Below are positions 6,998-14,639 of a stretch of DNA of 15,926 bases, one piece after another. The position numbers were made by a program, and so were the translations under genes. Each line of letters opens with the position of its first letter. The stretch's first letter is position 1. Origin of the DNA: Candidatus Epulonipiscium sp. (GTDB taxonomy: Bacteria > Bacillota_A > Clostridia > Lachnospirales > Cellulosilyticaceae); NCBI GenBank assembly GCA_012841565.1, contig DUUM01000311.1:1-15926 (forward strand). Reading direction: 5' to 3'. The notes under the pieces were generated by a model, which was given only the letters and a program-made list of their open reading frames with translations, had not been told where the DNA came from and did not search any database.

Positions 6998-8149
6998 TTA
7001 AAACCATCTCTTCCCACTAACAATTTCTTCAAGCATTTCTAAATCTTTATCTTTCTTTAGATGTTTGGACATATCTACGTTGACATTAACTACTTCTTGG
7101 TCATATACTTCTCTTGTCTTCTTGTAATCACTGATTTTATGCATTTCATTACAGTAGGGGCAATACCAATAGTCTGTATTAGCATTTGTTGGAACAGGTG
7201 GATATCTCAATAGTTCATCACTCTCTGGTTCTATAGCTAAGTTACAGTACGTCTCCATCGAAGGTACAAATATCTTATTGTTTAAATTTGATGTTAGATT
7301 TTCATCTAAAAGAAGAACAACTCCACCAATAGAATTACACTTTTCGCAGATGACACCGTTTCCTATATCACTAATTATAAAATAATTTGTGATGCCTCCC
7401 TCAAACATGTTCGCTACAGTTAAAGTACTTGGCACTCTTGCTTCAATTAAATCAATGGCTCTTTGTCTATCCCCATAATCACTCTGCATTTCAGCATAAA
7501 ATTCTTCCAGTGAATATCTCTTGCCAATTCCATCTGACTCCATGTATCTAAGCCAATTTTCTCTTACTTTCTTGTATATTCTATCAATATACGGTTCCTC
7601 ATGTCCCGCATATTTCTTAGTATACTTAGGCTTTATATTGTAAGTGACAATAGAATGTTTTAATAATTCTTCCGTACTATAAGTTTTATAAGTGTCTGTT
7701 ATAGCCTTTTTCTGCCCTTCTCCACTTAATAAAGGGTTGTACATAAAGTAATCTCTAATTTTCATACTCATTTCAAAGCCTATACCGACTGTCCTAAACG
7801 CTCTTAATCTACCCCTGTTAGTATCATACAACTCGATATTACATTTGTATCCATGGTTTTTCTTGCCTAACATGGGTACTAAATTCCAAAGAGCTACCCC
7901 TTCTTCATGTCTTACGATACAATCTATCCAATTTAACTTACCAAACTTACTTAAAAGAAAAAGACCCTTATTTTTTTGAACTAAACTAAAATCAATACTT
8001 GCTTCTTCTATTTCTCTCATCTCTGTTTGTGTTGGGTTTCTAAATAAAATGGTAATTTTCATACCATCTTTAGTCATTTTAACCCTCATTCCCTCTTGTT
8101 TACCTACATATTCTGAACATTGTTTGTTTGTTTCTACTATTTTAAACAT
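6998..8149 (-). CDS. Accessory-element protein with C-terminal CxxC...CxxC site
   Basis: This encodes 383 residues. I chose ATG 8149 (MFKIVETNKQ) because GGAGG lies 8 nt upstream; the ORF stays open to 8203 but those extra codons lack a comparable site. Residues 25-130 match a domain pattern I associate with uncharacterised proteins of plasmids and integrative elements: MKITILFRNPT, a short helix, an F-x-L strand, then a FGKLNWIDC-type segment and ELYDTNRGRLRAFR. Residues 268-271 (CEKC) and 330-333 (CPYC) probably bind zinc as a ribbon split by a long insert. There is no signal peptide. It is the first gene of the minus-strand cluster, read from the palindrome-containing region it shares with the divergent HTH gene. 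Its biochemical role is unknown. Confidence 0.78.
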   Translation of the reverse strand: MFKIVETNKQCSEYVGKQEGMRVKMTKDGMKITILFRNPTQTEMREIEEASIDFSLVQKNKGLFLLSKFGKLNWIDCIVRHEEGVALWNLVPMLGKKNHGYKCNIELYDTNRGRLRAFRTVGIGFEMSMKIRDYFMYNPLLSGEGQKKAITDTYKTYSTEELLKHSIVTYNIKPKYTKKYAGHEEPYIDRIYKKVRENWLRYMESDGIGKRYSLEEFYAEMQSDYGDRQRAIDLIEARVPSTLTVANMFEGGITNYFIISDIGNGVICEKCNSIGGVVLLLDENLTSNLNNKIFVPSMETYCNLAIEPESDELLRYPPVPTNANTDYWYCPYCNEMHKISDYKKTREVYDQEVVNVNVDMSKHLKKDKDLEMLEEIVSGKRWF

Positions 8150-8182
8150 AATTATTACCTCCATATATTTTTTGATTTTTAA

Positions 8183-8224
8183 ATTATTGTTAACAATAAT
8201 CAACTATTATTTTGATTGGTTAAC
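8183..8224. promoter_or_regulatory. Palindromic operator candidate between divergent units
   Basis: ATTATTGTTAACAATAAT (8183-8200) is a perfect 18-bp palindrome centred on GTTAAC. A second GTTAAC lies at 8219-8224, exactly 30 bp on, close to three helical turns, so both would face the same side of DNA. They sit between the minus-strand gene starting at 8149 and the HTH gene starting at 8297. This placement suits a repressor site, possibly for the HTH protein itself; that link is inference. Confidence 0.5.
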
Positions 8225-8241
8225 TGTTATACTTATTATAA
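8212..8241 (+). promoter_or_regulatory. Candidate promoter of the HTH gene
   Basis: TTGATT (8212-8217) and TTATAA (8236-8241) are separated by 18 bp. The second GTTAAC (8219-8224) lies inside the spacer, where a bound dimer would block RNA polymerase. The leader that follows contains the hairpin GTTGC-CTATCAA-GCAAC (8262-8278) with a short U run directly before the AGGAGG site, which could tune translation or termination. Confidence 0.4.
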
Positions 8242-8296
8242 ACAAATAATAAAATGAAATGGTTGCCTATCAAGCAACATTTTTAGGAGGTTACTT

Positions 8297-8866
8297 ATGG
8301 ATATAGATTTGCGAATAAAAAGATGCATTGAAGAGTTTGATATTATAATTAACAGTCCCAATCGGGCATTAATTATGGAAGAAATGTTATATTTTTCTGA
8401 TACAAATAATATTCATGATTTGAATGAAAAAAGAAATAGTTCCCGTCACTATTTGGGGACTATAATAATGAACGATATTAATAGTGCTATGGAAGAGGCT
8501 TCTAAAAAACTAACCTTAGGAGAACATTTGCAAAGGATAGTAAAGGATAGAATAGAAAGTGGAAAATTCAAAAAAGAATCTAACATATATAATAAAGCAT
8601 GTATAAATAAAGATTATTGGTGCAAACTTACCAGCGATAGCTATAAAGACCCTTCTAATAAGAAATTATTTGCTATTGCAATAGTATTAGAATTGAGTTT
8701 GAAAGAAGTTTTAATGTTATTGGAAAAAAACGGAAGTATCTTTAAAGATAGTGATGACTTTGATGTTATGTTTAGTCGTCTTTTTGATAATAAAGTTTAT
8801 AATACTACTAAAATTGATGAATTGTTAGAACAGAAAAATTTTGAACCTATGTTTTCTTCTAAGTAA
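8297..8866 (+). CDS. HTH-domain protein, possible regulator
   Basis: This encodes 189 residues; AGGAGG (8285-8290) lies 6 nt before the ATG. Residues 1-70 are helical and charged with no recognised motif. Residues 73-185 (LGEHLQRIVKDRIESGK...NIYNKACINKDYWCKL...LFAIAIVLELSLKEVLMLLE...FDVMFSRLFDNKVYNTTKIDELL) match the pattern of a widespread helix-turn-helix domain. It has two helices, a Y-x-K-A-x-I turn, an 'A-A-L-x-L-x-L-x-E-x-L-L' helix and a conserved 'FD...F....Y....INE-L' tail. This domain is often found beside phosphatase, vWA or macro-domain genes; none is seen here. It is divergent from the five-gene cluster and convergent with hsdS, so it may regulate one of them. Confidence 0.75.
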   Translation: MDIDLRIKRCIEEFDIIINSPNRALIMEEMLYFSDTNNIHDLNEKRNSSRHYLGTIIMNDINSAMEEASKKLTLGEHLQRIVKDRIESGKFKKESNIYNKACINKDYWCKLTSDSYKDPSNKKLFAIAIVLELSLKEVLMLLEKNGSIFKDSDDFDVMFSRLFDNKVYNTTKIDELLEQKNFEPMFSSK

Positions 8867-8884
8867 TATATAAAAATAACAAAA

Positions 8885-8970
8885 GAGCAATTGTCAGTAT
8901 AGTCTAACCCCTTTATATTTTAAAAGGGGAGATACTAACAATTGCTCCTTACCTAAACTTGATATAGTTT
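8885..8970 (-). terminator. Double-hairpin terminator E, end of the hsd operon
   Basis: GAGCAATTGTCAGTAT (8885-8900) pairs with ATACTAACAATTGCTC (8932-8947) over 16 positions. The single mismatch becomes a G-U pair in minus-strand RNA. An inner CCCCTTT/AAAGGGG stem lies at 8908-8929. A short AAACT/AGTTT hairpin (8955-8970) precedes it when read from hsdS. The minus strand ends the stem with CTCTTTTGTTATTTTT, a good U tract, so it mainly terminates hsdRMS. It also faces the end of the HTH gene. Confidence 0.8.
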
Positions 8971-8995
8971 GTAAAAAAACTTATGATTTTTAATT

Positions 8996-10489
8996 TTATA
9001 TTTTGTTGATTAACCCCTTTTCCAGTTCATCTAACATACCCAGAATAATATCTGCTTTTTCTACTATTCGTTTTTGCTCTGCAAGTGGGGGAAGGGGGAA
9101 TACTATGTTTTTTAAATGTTTTAATGGCGGTATATTTTTTATTGCTGAACCTTTGCTCTTATCCGTTATCTGGGAAATTAATATATAATCAAAATACATT
9201 AAATAGAATTGTTTATTTATATACTGTGACAAAGTAATTTTCATTAATGCTTGATTGATTATTCCTCTTTCTATATTCGCTGGCATTACAAAAGTTTCTC
9301 CTATTGTTCCTGCACAACTCACTATTATATCCCCTGCATATAGCTCAAAAGATTTCATTTCTTTAAATTTTTCTGCCGTTATATAGTAGTCACCTATATT
9401 AATATTTTTTTGTATAGCATTTTTTTGTTCGTATACCTTAGCTGTGTTTTCTGATTTAAGAACAAACATACTTTTGGTAATATTACTTCCAAATGGCCCT
9501 TTTTTATATTGTGCTATATCTCCATATCTAACAACAGTCCACCCTTGGGGTATTTCAAATGGTATTTCATCCTCTGTAATCTTAGGTAATGGTTTTTCTT
9601 TTCTTATCTTTTTCTCATTAACTAACTTCTCTTTTTCTTTTTTAATCTTTTCTAATAGAATAATTGCTGGTTCATCATTTTTATTCTGCTCTACTAATTT
9701 CCCTTGTATAGCTTTTTGTAATACTTTATTGCGTGTTAAATTAATTGTTTCAAGCAAATCACCTCTATCGGAATCAAGTTCGTCTATTAAGGCAAATAAC
9801 TGCTCTATCTTTTTTACTATTCGCTTCTGTTCTTGAAGAGGTGGCAAGGGAATCATCGTTGTCCTTACCATATTAATATTTAGATTTCTAACCCCTGTTC
9901 CTACCGCAATTTTATCAAATGCACTATAACTTGCACTTAAAAAGAACTGCAGTAATTCCGCCACTAAATAATCTTTGTTAAATTCAAAGGATAACCAACC
10001 GTCATGGATACATCCATCTATACCCAAAATATACGCTTTCCCGAAACTCATACTATTACTCATTATCAAAGCACCTGATTTTAAATATACTGATTTTCGA
10101 GCCCCTTCTTGAGTAATCATTTGGTTAACTGATGTAATATATTTACCACCAGCTGTAGCATCACCAATCTTAATCCAGTTCACACCATTAACATTATCAG
10201 TTATATATTTTTTAATAGGCCGCGGGGAAGCTCCTCTCCTAATACACAAAGCCTCACCTAACCTAACCCACTCCCACCCCTTAGGTATATCAAAATCTTT
10301 TTCTTCTTCCGTAACCTCTGGTAATGGTTTTTCTTTCCTTATCTCCTTGTCCTTTACTAACTTATCTCTTTCCTCCCTAATCTTTTCCAATAATACGCTC
10401 GCTGGCTCATCATTTTCATCTTGTTCAACTAACTTTCCCTGTATAGCCAATTGGAGAATTTTATCTTTTAATCCTTGTATATCCATCAT
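8996..10489 (-). CDS. hsdS: Type I restriction-modification specificity subunit HsdS
   Basis: This encodes 497 residues, a normal length for a two-domain HsdS. HsdS binds the bipartite DNA target and scaffolds HsdM and HsdR. The first target-recognition domain spans about 77-235 and the second about 323-490. Each ends with the hallmark PLPPL-x-EQKRIV-x-K helix (214 and 465). The long-helix spacer is duplicated: residues 8-76 and 254-322 both carry AIQGKLVEQ, NDEPA, RKEKPLP and IP-x-GW. Two halves imply an asymmetric two-part recognition site, which cannot be read from sequence. The start overlaps the hsdM stop by 4 nt (ATGA); AAGGAG lies 8 nt before ATG 10489, and an adjacent ATG is at 10486. 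Duplicated DNA makes exchange of recognition domains possible. Confidence 0.97.
   Translation of the reverse strand: MMDIQGLKDKILQLAIQGKLVEQDENDEPASVLLEKIREERDKLVKDKEIRKEKPLPEVTEEEKDFDIPKGWEWVRLGEALCIRRGASPRPIKKYITDNVNGVNWIKIGDATAGGKYITSVNQMITQEGARKSVYLKSGALIMSNSMSFGKAYILGIDGCIHDGWLSFEFNKDYLVAELLQFFLSASYSAFDKIAVGTGVRNLNINMVRTTMIPLPPLQEQKRIVKKIEQLFALIDELDSDRGDLLETINLTRNKVLQKAIQGKLVEQNKNDEPAIILLEKIKKEKEKLVNEKKIRKEKPLPKITEDEIPFEIPQGWTVVRYGDIAQYKKGPFGSNITKSMFVLKSENTAKVYEQKNAIQKNINIGDYYITAEKFKEMKSFELYAGDIIVSCAGTIGETFVMPANIERGIINQALMKITLSQYINKQFYLMYFDYILISQITDKSKGSAIKNIPPLKHLKNIVFPLPPLAEQKRIVEKADIILGMLDELEKGLINKI
9524..10468 (-). repeat. Duplicated spacer-coding segment within hsdS
   Basis: Two copies of about 207 bp (10262-10468 and 9524-9730), 738 bp apart, encode the conserved regions of HsdS. 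About two thirds of the residues agree, with some stretches nearly identical in DNA, such as TGGTAATGGTTTTTCTTT at both sites. Such repeats are the usual recombination points for reassorting target-recognition domains; here the two copies lie in direct orientation in one gene. Confidence 0.75.
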
Positions 10490-11931
10490 TCTTTAACTCC
10501 TTCCAAAACTTCTGAAAGTTGTCCGATTATATTGTGAATATTATTAGATTTTGTATTTAGTGTCTCTAAAAGTTCACCCAATGTATATTCTTTTTCTTCT
10601 TTAATATTTTTAGTGTTTTTGAAGTCTAAATTATAGTTCGCCTTCTTTATTTCTTCGACTGTTACTGAATAAGCATTTTTATCTTCATTATCTCTATTAT
10701 TCCACCAATCTTTTACCCCTTCCAAGTGCACTGCTCTAAAAGGCCTTGTCTTACTAAATCCATTTTTAATACCTTCTGGCAGTGGAACTTGATAGTAGTC
10801 TATCTTTTCAGTAGCCTTTGTTTTATCAAAGAATAATATATTAGTAGAGATACTTGTATATGGTGCAAATACACCATTAGGAACTCTTACAATCGTGTGT
10901 AGATTAAATTCACTTAGTAATTTTTCTTTGATTGCAATTTTCGAGTTATCATTTCCAAATAAGAAGCCATCAGGCAAAATAACACCTACCCTGCCTGTTT
11001 CTTGCAATCTATACATAATCAGAGTCATAAATAAGTCTGCTGTTTCTGAAGTTCTAAATTCAGTTGGAAAGTTTATCTGCACCCCTACTTCTTCTATTCC
11101 ACCAAAAGGAGGATTCATGGCGATTACATCAAATTTATCTTTTTTTGTATAATCCCTTACATTGCTGGCCAATGAATTATCTCGTATTATATTAGGAACA
11201 TCTAAGTCATGTAACATTAAGTTCGTCATGCAGAGCAAGTGTGGAAGTGGCTTTTTCTCTACACCAAATAAGGATGATTGAACTATTTTTCTATCCTCAA
11301 CCGTTTCTATTTGCTCTTCTAAATGTTTAAGTGATGATACTAAAAACCCACCTGTGCCACAAGCAAAGTCAGCTATCTTATCACCAATTTTAGGCGATAG
11401 AATATCAATAATAAACTCGGTTAAAACTCTTGGTGTATAATATTCTCCAGCATTACCAGCACTTTGGAGGTCCTTTAAAATACTTTCATAGATATCATTA
11501 AAAGCATGTCTTTCCCCATATTCATCAAATTTAATCTCATTTAACTTATTAATAAGTTGGCGTAGAAGTGTTCCTGATTTCATATAGTTATAACTGTCTT
11601 CAAAAACAGATTTAACAATGATTCCTCTTTTATCGGTTGTTTCATCTACCGTTAAATCCTTTAACTCTTTAAATAACTGCTCATTTACAAATTCTAATAA
11701 TTCGTCTCCTGTAATTCCTTCTTCATCTTCTGCCCAATTTCTCCATCTTAATTCTTCAGGAATAATTGATTTGTATCTTTCTTCGAATAATTCCCATTCA
11801 GCCTCTTTTGCATCATAAACCTTTAGAAACAACATCCAAACCAGCTGTGAGATTCTTTGAGCATCACCATCTACCCCTGCATCTTGTCTCATAATATCTT
11901 GTATTGATTTAATAAGTCCTGTAATCGACAT
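10486..11931 (-). CDS. hsdM: Type I restriction-modification DNA methyltransferase subunit HsdM
   Basis: This encodes 481 residues, typical for the family. The N-terminal HsdM helical domain spans residues 1-140. The methylase domain follows, with the SAM-binding motif FACGTGGF (189-196) preceded by AGNAGEYYTPRVLTEFI. The catalytic NPPF (273-276) is characteristic of N6-adenine methylation. With HsdS it methylates the recognition sequence; with HsdR added it restricts unmethylated DNA. AAGGAG lies 9 nt before the ATG. It follows hsdR by 44 nt across a small hairpin and overlaps hsdS by 4 nt, giving the order R-M-S. Nothing in the sequence suggests inactivation. The closest subtype by overall pattern is type IB-like (EcoAI/EcoEI-type), which is an inference. 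Confidence 0.97.
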   Translation of the reverse strand: MSITGLIKSIQDIMRQDAGVDGDAQRISQLVWMLFLKVYDAKEAEWELFEERYKSIIPEELRWRNWAEDEEGITGDELLEFVNEQLFKELKDLTVDETTDKRGIIVKSVFEDSYNYMKSGTLLRQLINKLNEIKFDEYGERHAFNDIYESILKDLQSAGNAGEYYTPRVLTEFIIDILSPKIGDKIADFACGTGGFLVSSLKHLEEQIETVEDRKIVQSSLFGVEKKPLPHLLCMTNLMLHDLDVPNIIRDNSLASNVRDYTKKDKFDVIAMNPPFGGIEEVGVQINFPTEFRTSETADLFMTLIMYRLQETGRVGVILPDGFLFGNDNSKIAIKEKLLSEFNLHTIVRVPNGVFAPYTSISTNILFFDKTKATEKIDYYQVPLPEGIKNGFSKTRPFRAVHLEGVKDWWNNRDNEDKNAYSVTVEEIKKANYNLDFKNTKNIKEEKEYTLGELLETLNTKSNNIHNIIGQLSEVLEGVKE

Positions 11932-11955
11932 ATATTCTTCTCCTTCTCAAGTTAA

Positions 11956-11975
11956 AAGCCCCTTTAAAGGAGCTT
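11956..11975 (-). terminator. Weak hairpin between hsdR and hsdM
   Basis: AAGC-x-CC-TTTAAA-GG-x-GCTT directly follows the hsdR stop and is followed on the minus strand by TTTTAAC. It is short with one weak pair in each arm. It could reduce read-through, trim the level of HsdM and HsdS relative to HsdR, or protect the hsdR 3' end. Confidence 0.45.
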
Positions 11976-14288
11976 CTAAGCATATATTTCAGTTTCTAAC
12001 TCCCTAACCATTTGCAAATACTTATCCCTGCCACCAATGGATTTAATAATCTTTGCAGGCGTTCCTATATCTGTAAATGGGTCTAATTTCAGTATTTGCA
12101 TACTTTCAAGTTCTGATATACCTTCATTCATATATTTATCTAAAAGAGCCGCTAAAACTTCTTTTGCCACATCGGAATATTTCCCAAAATAGTTTCTCTT
12201 TTTTACATTCTCTGCTCTTTCTTTTCTTGTTAGCGGTTTTTGGTCAAAAGCCAAGTGAAGGATTAAATCAAAATCATCTAACTTATTCCCAACTTCTTTT
12301 TTAATAGCTTCCAAAAACACACCCCTATCTTTTAGTTCTTCCAATATAACTGTTTTCTTTTCCTCGCTATTCCATCTATTTATAAATTCATTTAGATTAG
12401 CGTACTCTCTTTTAATATTTTTCGTTGTATAATCCTTTAAAGATTCTGTAACCAGTCTACCATCTCCATCATAATACTCAACTCTTTCATTGATTACTTT
12501 TACTGGCACATCATCTACTACATATTTAATTTTTCCATTTGGCTCATCATCTGGCTCATCATCTCCCCCACCAAATCCATCTGGCTCATCTGGCGGTACA
12601 ATATCATCTCCTGGCTCTGGTTCATATATAATTTCTGGCTCCCCATCAAAATCTGGGTCTGCAAAGTGCCTTGTTGCTCCTTTAAAATCCATTATGGTAA
12701 AATATTGTTTTCCATATTCTTCTTTGATTCTCGTTCCTCTACCAATAATTTGCTTAAATTCTGTCATACTATTAATATTACTATCAAGAACGATTACTTT
12801 ACATGTTTGGGCATCTACCCCTGTTGTCATTAGCTTTGATGTGGTTACGATAGTTGGATATTTGCTTGCTGGGTCTATAAAGTTATCAAGTTGGGCTTTC
12901 CCTTCATCATTATCTCCCGTAATTCTCATAATGTACTTATTATTTTCTTTTACTAAATCGGAGTTCTCATTAACAAGGGCTTGCCTCATTCTTTCAGCAT
13001 GGGGTATATCTACACAAAATATAATTACCTTATCGAATCGATTCGTTTTCTTAAGAAATTCTGTAACTTTTTTTGCTACTATTTCAGTTCTTTTTTCAAG
13101 AATCAGATTTCGGTCATAGTCAGATACATTGTATATCCTATCTTCTATTAGATTCCCATACTTATCTAACTTACCTTTGATTGGTCTATACCCCTCTAAG
13201 TCCTTATCAAGAGATATCCGAACCACCTTGTATGGCGCTAAAAAGCCATCATCTATGCCTTGTTTAAGAGAATATGTGTATGTAGGCTCACCAAAATAGT
13301 TTGTTGTAGAAACATCTTCTGTCTCCTTAGGTGTTGCAGTAAGTCCTATTTGAGTTGCAGTATTAAAGTATTCAAGCACTCTACGCCATGCTGAATTATC
13401 CCTCGCCGATCCACGATGACATTCGTCAATAATAATTAAATCAAAAAAGTCAGGACTAAATTCTTTATATATATTTTGCCAGTCTTCTGTTCCTGTCATA
13501 CTTTGATATAGAGCTAAATATATTTCATGTGCTTTGCTTATGTTTTGTCTATTTACTTTTATCATTTTATCGTCAAAGTGTTTAAAATCATTTGACATGG
13601 TTTGGTCAATTAATATATTCCTATCCGCCAGAAAAAGAATCCTTTTTTTAGTCTTAGATTTCCATAGCCTATATATAATCTGAAAAGCTGTATAAGTCTT
13701 ACCTGTTCCTGTTGCCATAACTAATAATATCCTGTTTTGACCTTTTGCAATTGCTTCAACCGTTCTATTAATCGCTACTCTTTGATAATATCTTGGGGTT
13801 TTACCACTCGTATCGAAAAAGTAATCTTCTATAACAGTTTCTTCTTGCTCAATTTCTATACCCTTTCCCATTTTATATCTGAGCCACAGGGTTTGTGGAT
13901 TTGGAAACTCATCTAATCTTAATTCTCTTTCCTTGCCTGTTAATCTATTGTGTTCTATAAATCCATCACCATTTGAACTATATACAAAGGGAATGTCTAA
14001 AATATTTCCATATTCAAGCCCTTGCTGCATCCCGTCTCCCATAGATTTTGTGTTCTTCTTAGCTTCAATTATAGCAAGAGGCATATTAGACCTATAGTTT
14101 AGTATGTAGTCAGCCCTTTTTCTCTTTCCCCTGGCTACAAGACTTCCCCTAACGATAATCCTTCCATCGGTAAAACTATACTCCGCTCTGACTTGGGTCT
14201 TGATGTTCCAACCTGCTTTTTCTATAGCCGGGGTTATATACTTCATTTTTATATCCTCTTCTGATAAATCTTTTTTATTAACATTCAT
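11976..14288 (-). CDS. hsdR: Type I restriction enzyme subunit HsdR
   Basis: The preferred start ATG 14288 (MNVNKKDLSEED) gives 770 residues; AAAGGGGATGAGGG lies just upstream. The frame is open to 14420, but an extended -10 promoter lies inside that stretch and the extra codons are K/I-rich. A PD-(D/E)XK nuclease spans residues 1-140 (D60 in ADYIL, E75-A-K77). It is followed by an SF2 translocase with Walker A ATGTGKT (192-198), DECH (288-291), TATP (317-320) and QIIGRGTR (513-520). An acidic Gly/Asp/Pro-rich linker lies at about 557-590, then an EcoEI-type C-terminal helical domain that should dock on the methylase. HsdR pumps DNA and cuts away from the unmethylated site. All key motifs are intact. 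Confidence 0.96.
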   Translation of the reverse strand: MNVNKKDLSEEDIKMKYITPAIEKAGWNIKTQVRAEYSFTDGRIIVRGSLVARGKRKRADYILNYRSNMPLAIIEAKKNTKSMGDGMQQGLEYGNILDIPFVYSSNGDGFIEHNRLTGKERELRLDEFPNPQTLWLRYKMGKGIEIEQEETVIEDYFFDTSGKTPRYYQRVAINRTVEAIAKGQNRILLVMATGTGKTYTAFQIIYRLWKSKTKKRILFLADRNILIDQTMSNDFKHFDDKMIKVNRQNISKAHEIYLALYQSMTGTEDWQNIYKEFSPDFFDLIIIDECHRGSARDNSAWRRVLEYFNTATQIGLTATPKETEDVSTTNYFGEPTYTYSLKQGIDDGFLAPYKVVRISLDKDLEGYRPIKGKLDKYGNLIEDRIYNVSDYDRNLILEKRTEIVAKKVTEFLKKTNRFDKVIIFCVDIPHAERMRQALVNENSDLVKENNKYIMRITGDNDEGKAQLDNFIDPASKYPTIVTTSKLMTTGVDAQTCKVIVLDSNINSMTEFKQIIGRGTRIKEEYGKQYFTIMDFKGATRHFADPDFDGEPEIIYEPEPGDDIVPPDEPDGFGGGDDEPDDEPNGKIKYVVDDVPVKVINERVEYYDGDGRLVTESLKDYTTKNIKREYANLNEFINRWNSEEKKTVILEELKDRGVFLEAIKKEVGNKLDDFDLILHLAFDQKPLTRKERAENVKKRNYFGKYSDVAKEVLAALLDKYMNEGISELESMQILKLDPFTDIGTPAKIIKSIGGRDKYLQMVRELETEIYA
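12541..12593. repeat. 12-bp tandem repeat in the hsdR linker
   Basis: GGCTCATCATCT occurs twice in a row (12541-12564) and again in part at 12583-12593. On the minus strand it encodes the DDEP repeats of the acidic linker between the HsdR motor and C-terminal domains. Gain or loss of a unit keeps the frame, so linker length could vary between strains. Confidence 0.6.
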
Positions 14289-14357
14289 ACCCTCATCCCC
14301 TTTGATTTGTTGTATATCTTTATCAATTTTAGAATCTTTTTTAATATTATTGGCTTT

Positions 14358-14366
14358 ATTATAACA
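14358..14366 (-). promoter_or_regulatory. Extended -10 promoter for hsdR
   Basis: On the minus strand the sequence reads TGTTATAAT, a TG-n-TATAAT extended -10 element, 70 bp upstream of the hsdR ATG at 14288. No TTGACA-like box lies 17 bp upstream, which is usual for extended -10 promoters. Its position inside the open frame upstream of 14288 supports the shorter HsdR. Confidence 0.45.
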
Positions 14367-14400
14367 TATTTTTACTTTATCTATTTTTATTTTCAAGCTT

Positions 14401-14493
14401 TTAGTAAGTTCTATTTTCACTAATAATAGCTATAAAAATATAATCTTCAGAACCTGTTCTTTTATTGTCCTTATAAATTTGTTTTTTATTCAC
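14401..14493 (-). CDS. Possible 30-residue leader peptide upstream of hsdR
   Basis: A GTG-initiated frame reads MNKKQIYKDNKRTGSEDYIF and ends ENRTY, then TAA. AAAGGA lies 4 nt before the GTG, closer than ideal. It begins about 20 nt downstream of a predicted start site from the -10 at 14523. I do not recognise it. It could be a leader peptide, a remnant of an older gene or a chance frame, so confidence is low. Confidence 0.25.
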   Translation of the reverse strand: MNKKQIYKDNKRTGSEDYIFIAIISENRTY

Positions 14494-14522
14494 TTCATCC
14501 TTTTTATACAGTTTTTAATACT

Positions 14523-14531
14523 ATTATAGCA
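14523..14531 (-). promoter_or_regulatory. Second extended -10 promoter upstream of the hsd operon
   Basis: The minus strand reads TGCTATAAT, again TG-n-TATAAT, just downstream of terminator D. A start near 14516 would give a leader of about 230 nt before hsdR. Two promoters of the same type in series would allow the first 160 nt of the leader to be used or skipped. Confidence 0.45.
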
Positions 14532-14549
14532 TGTAACAAATAAAAAGAA

Positions 14550-14629
14550 GGAGATAAGATTCTTAGGGTAACCCCCCCTGAATCTTATCCCCTGTCTTGC
14601 GCAGCAAATCTAATTTTCGATAGAGATTT
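14550..14629 (-). terminator. Double-hairpin terminator D after the 14640 gene
   Basis: GGAGATAAGATTC (14550-14562) pairs with GAATCTTATCCCC (14580-14592); the one mismatch is a G-U pair in minus-strand RNA. The loop holds GGG-TAA-CCC. TTCTTTTTATTT follows on the minus strand. The short hairpin AAATCT...AGATTT (14606-14629) comes first, and TTGC-GCA-GCAA (14597-14607) lies in the linker. It separates the small upstream genes from the hsd promoters. Confidence 0.8.
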
Positions 14630-14639
14630 CCACACCCCA

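Noticed and set aside
8049..8249. A 66-codon plus-strand hydrophobic frame opposite the start of the 6998-8149 gene
   Set aside because: It is antisense to a well-supported gene start and covers the palindromic control region; no ribosome binding site.
12490..13119. A 209-codon plus-strand frame opposite hsdR
   Set aside because: It is the antisense of hsdR and its Ser/Gly/Pro-rich start is only the complement of the acidic linker.
14288..14420. HsdR starting at 14420 (814 residues)
   Set aside because: No ribosome binding site at 14420, an extended -10 promoter falls inside the extension, and the ATG at 14288 has a good site and begins where the conserved domain begins.
2127..14629. Hairpins at gene ends as integron attC sites
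   Set aside because: No GTTRRRY core sites at the stem bases and the genes lie in both orientations as operons; U tracts fit terminators.
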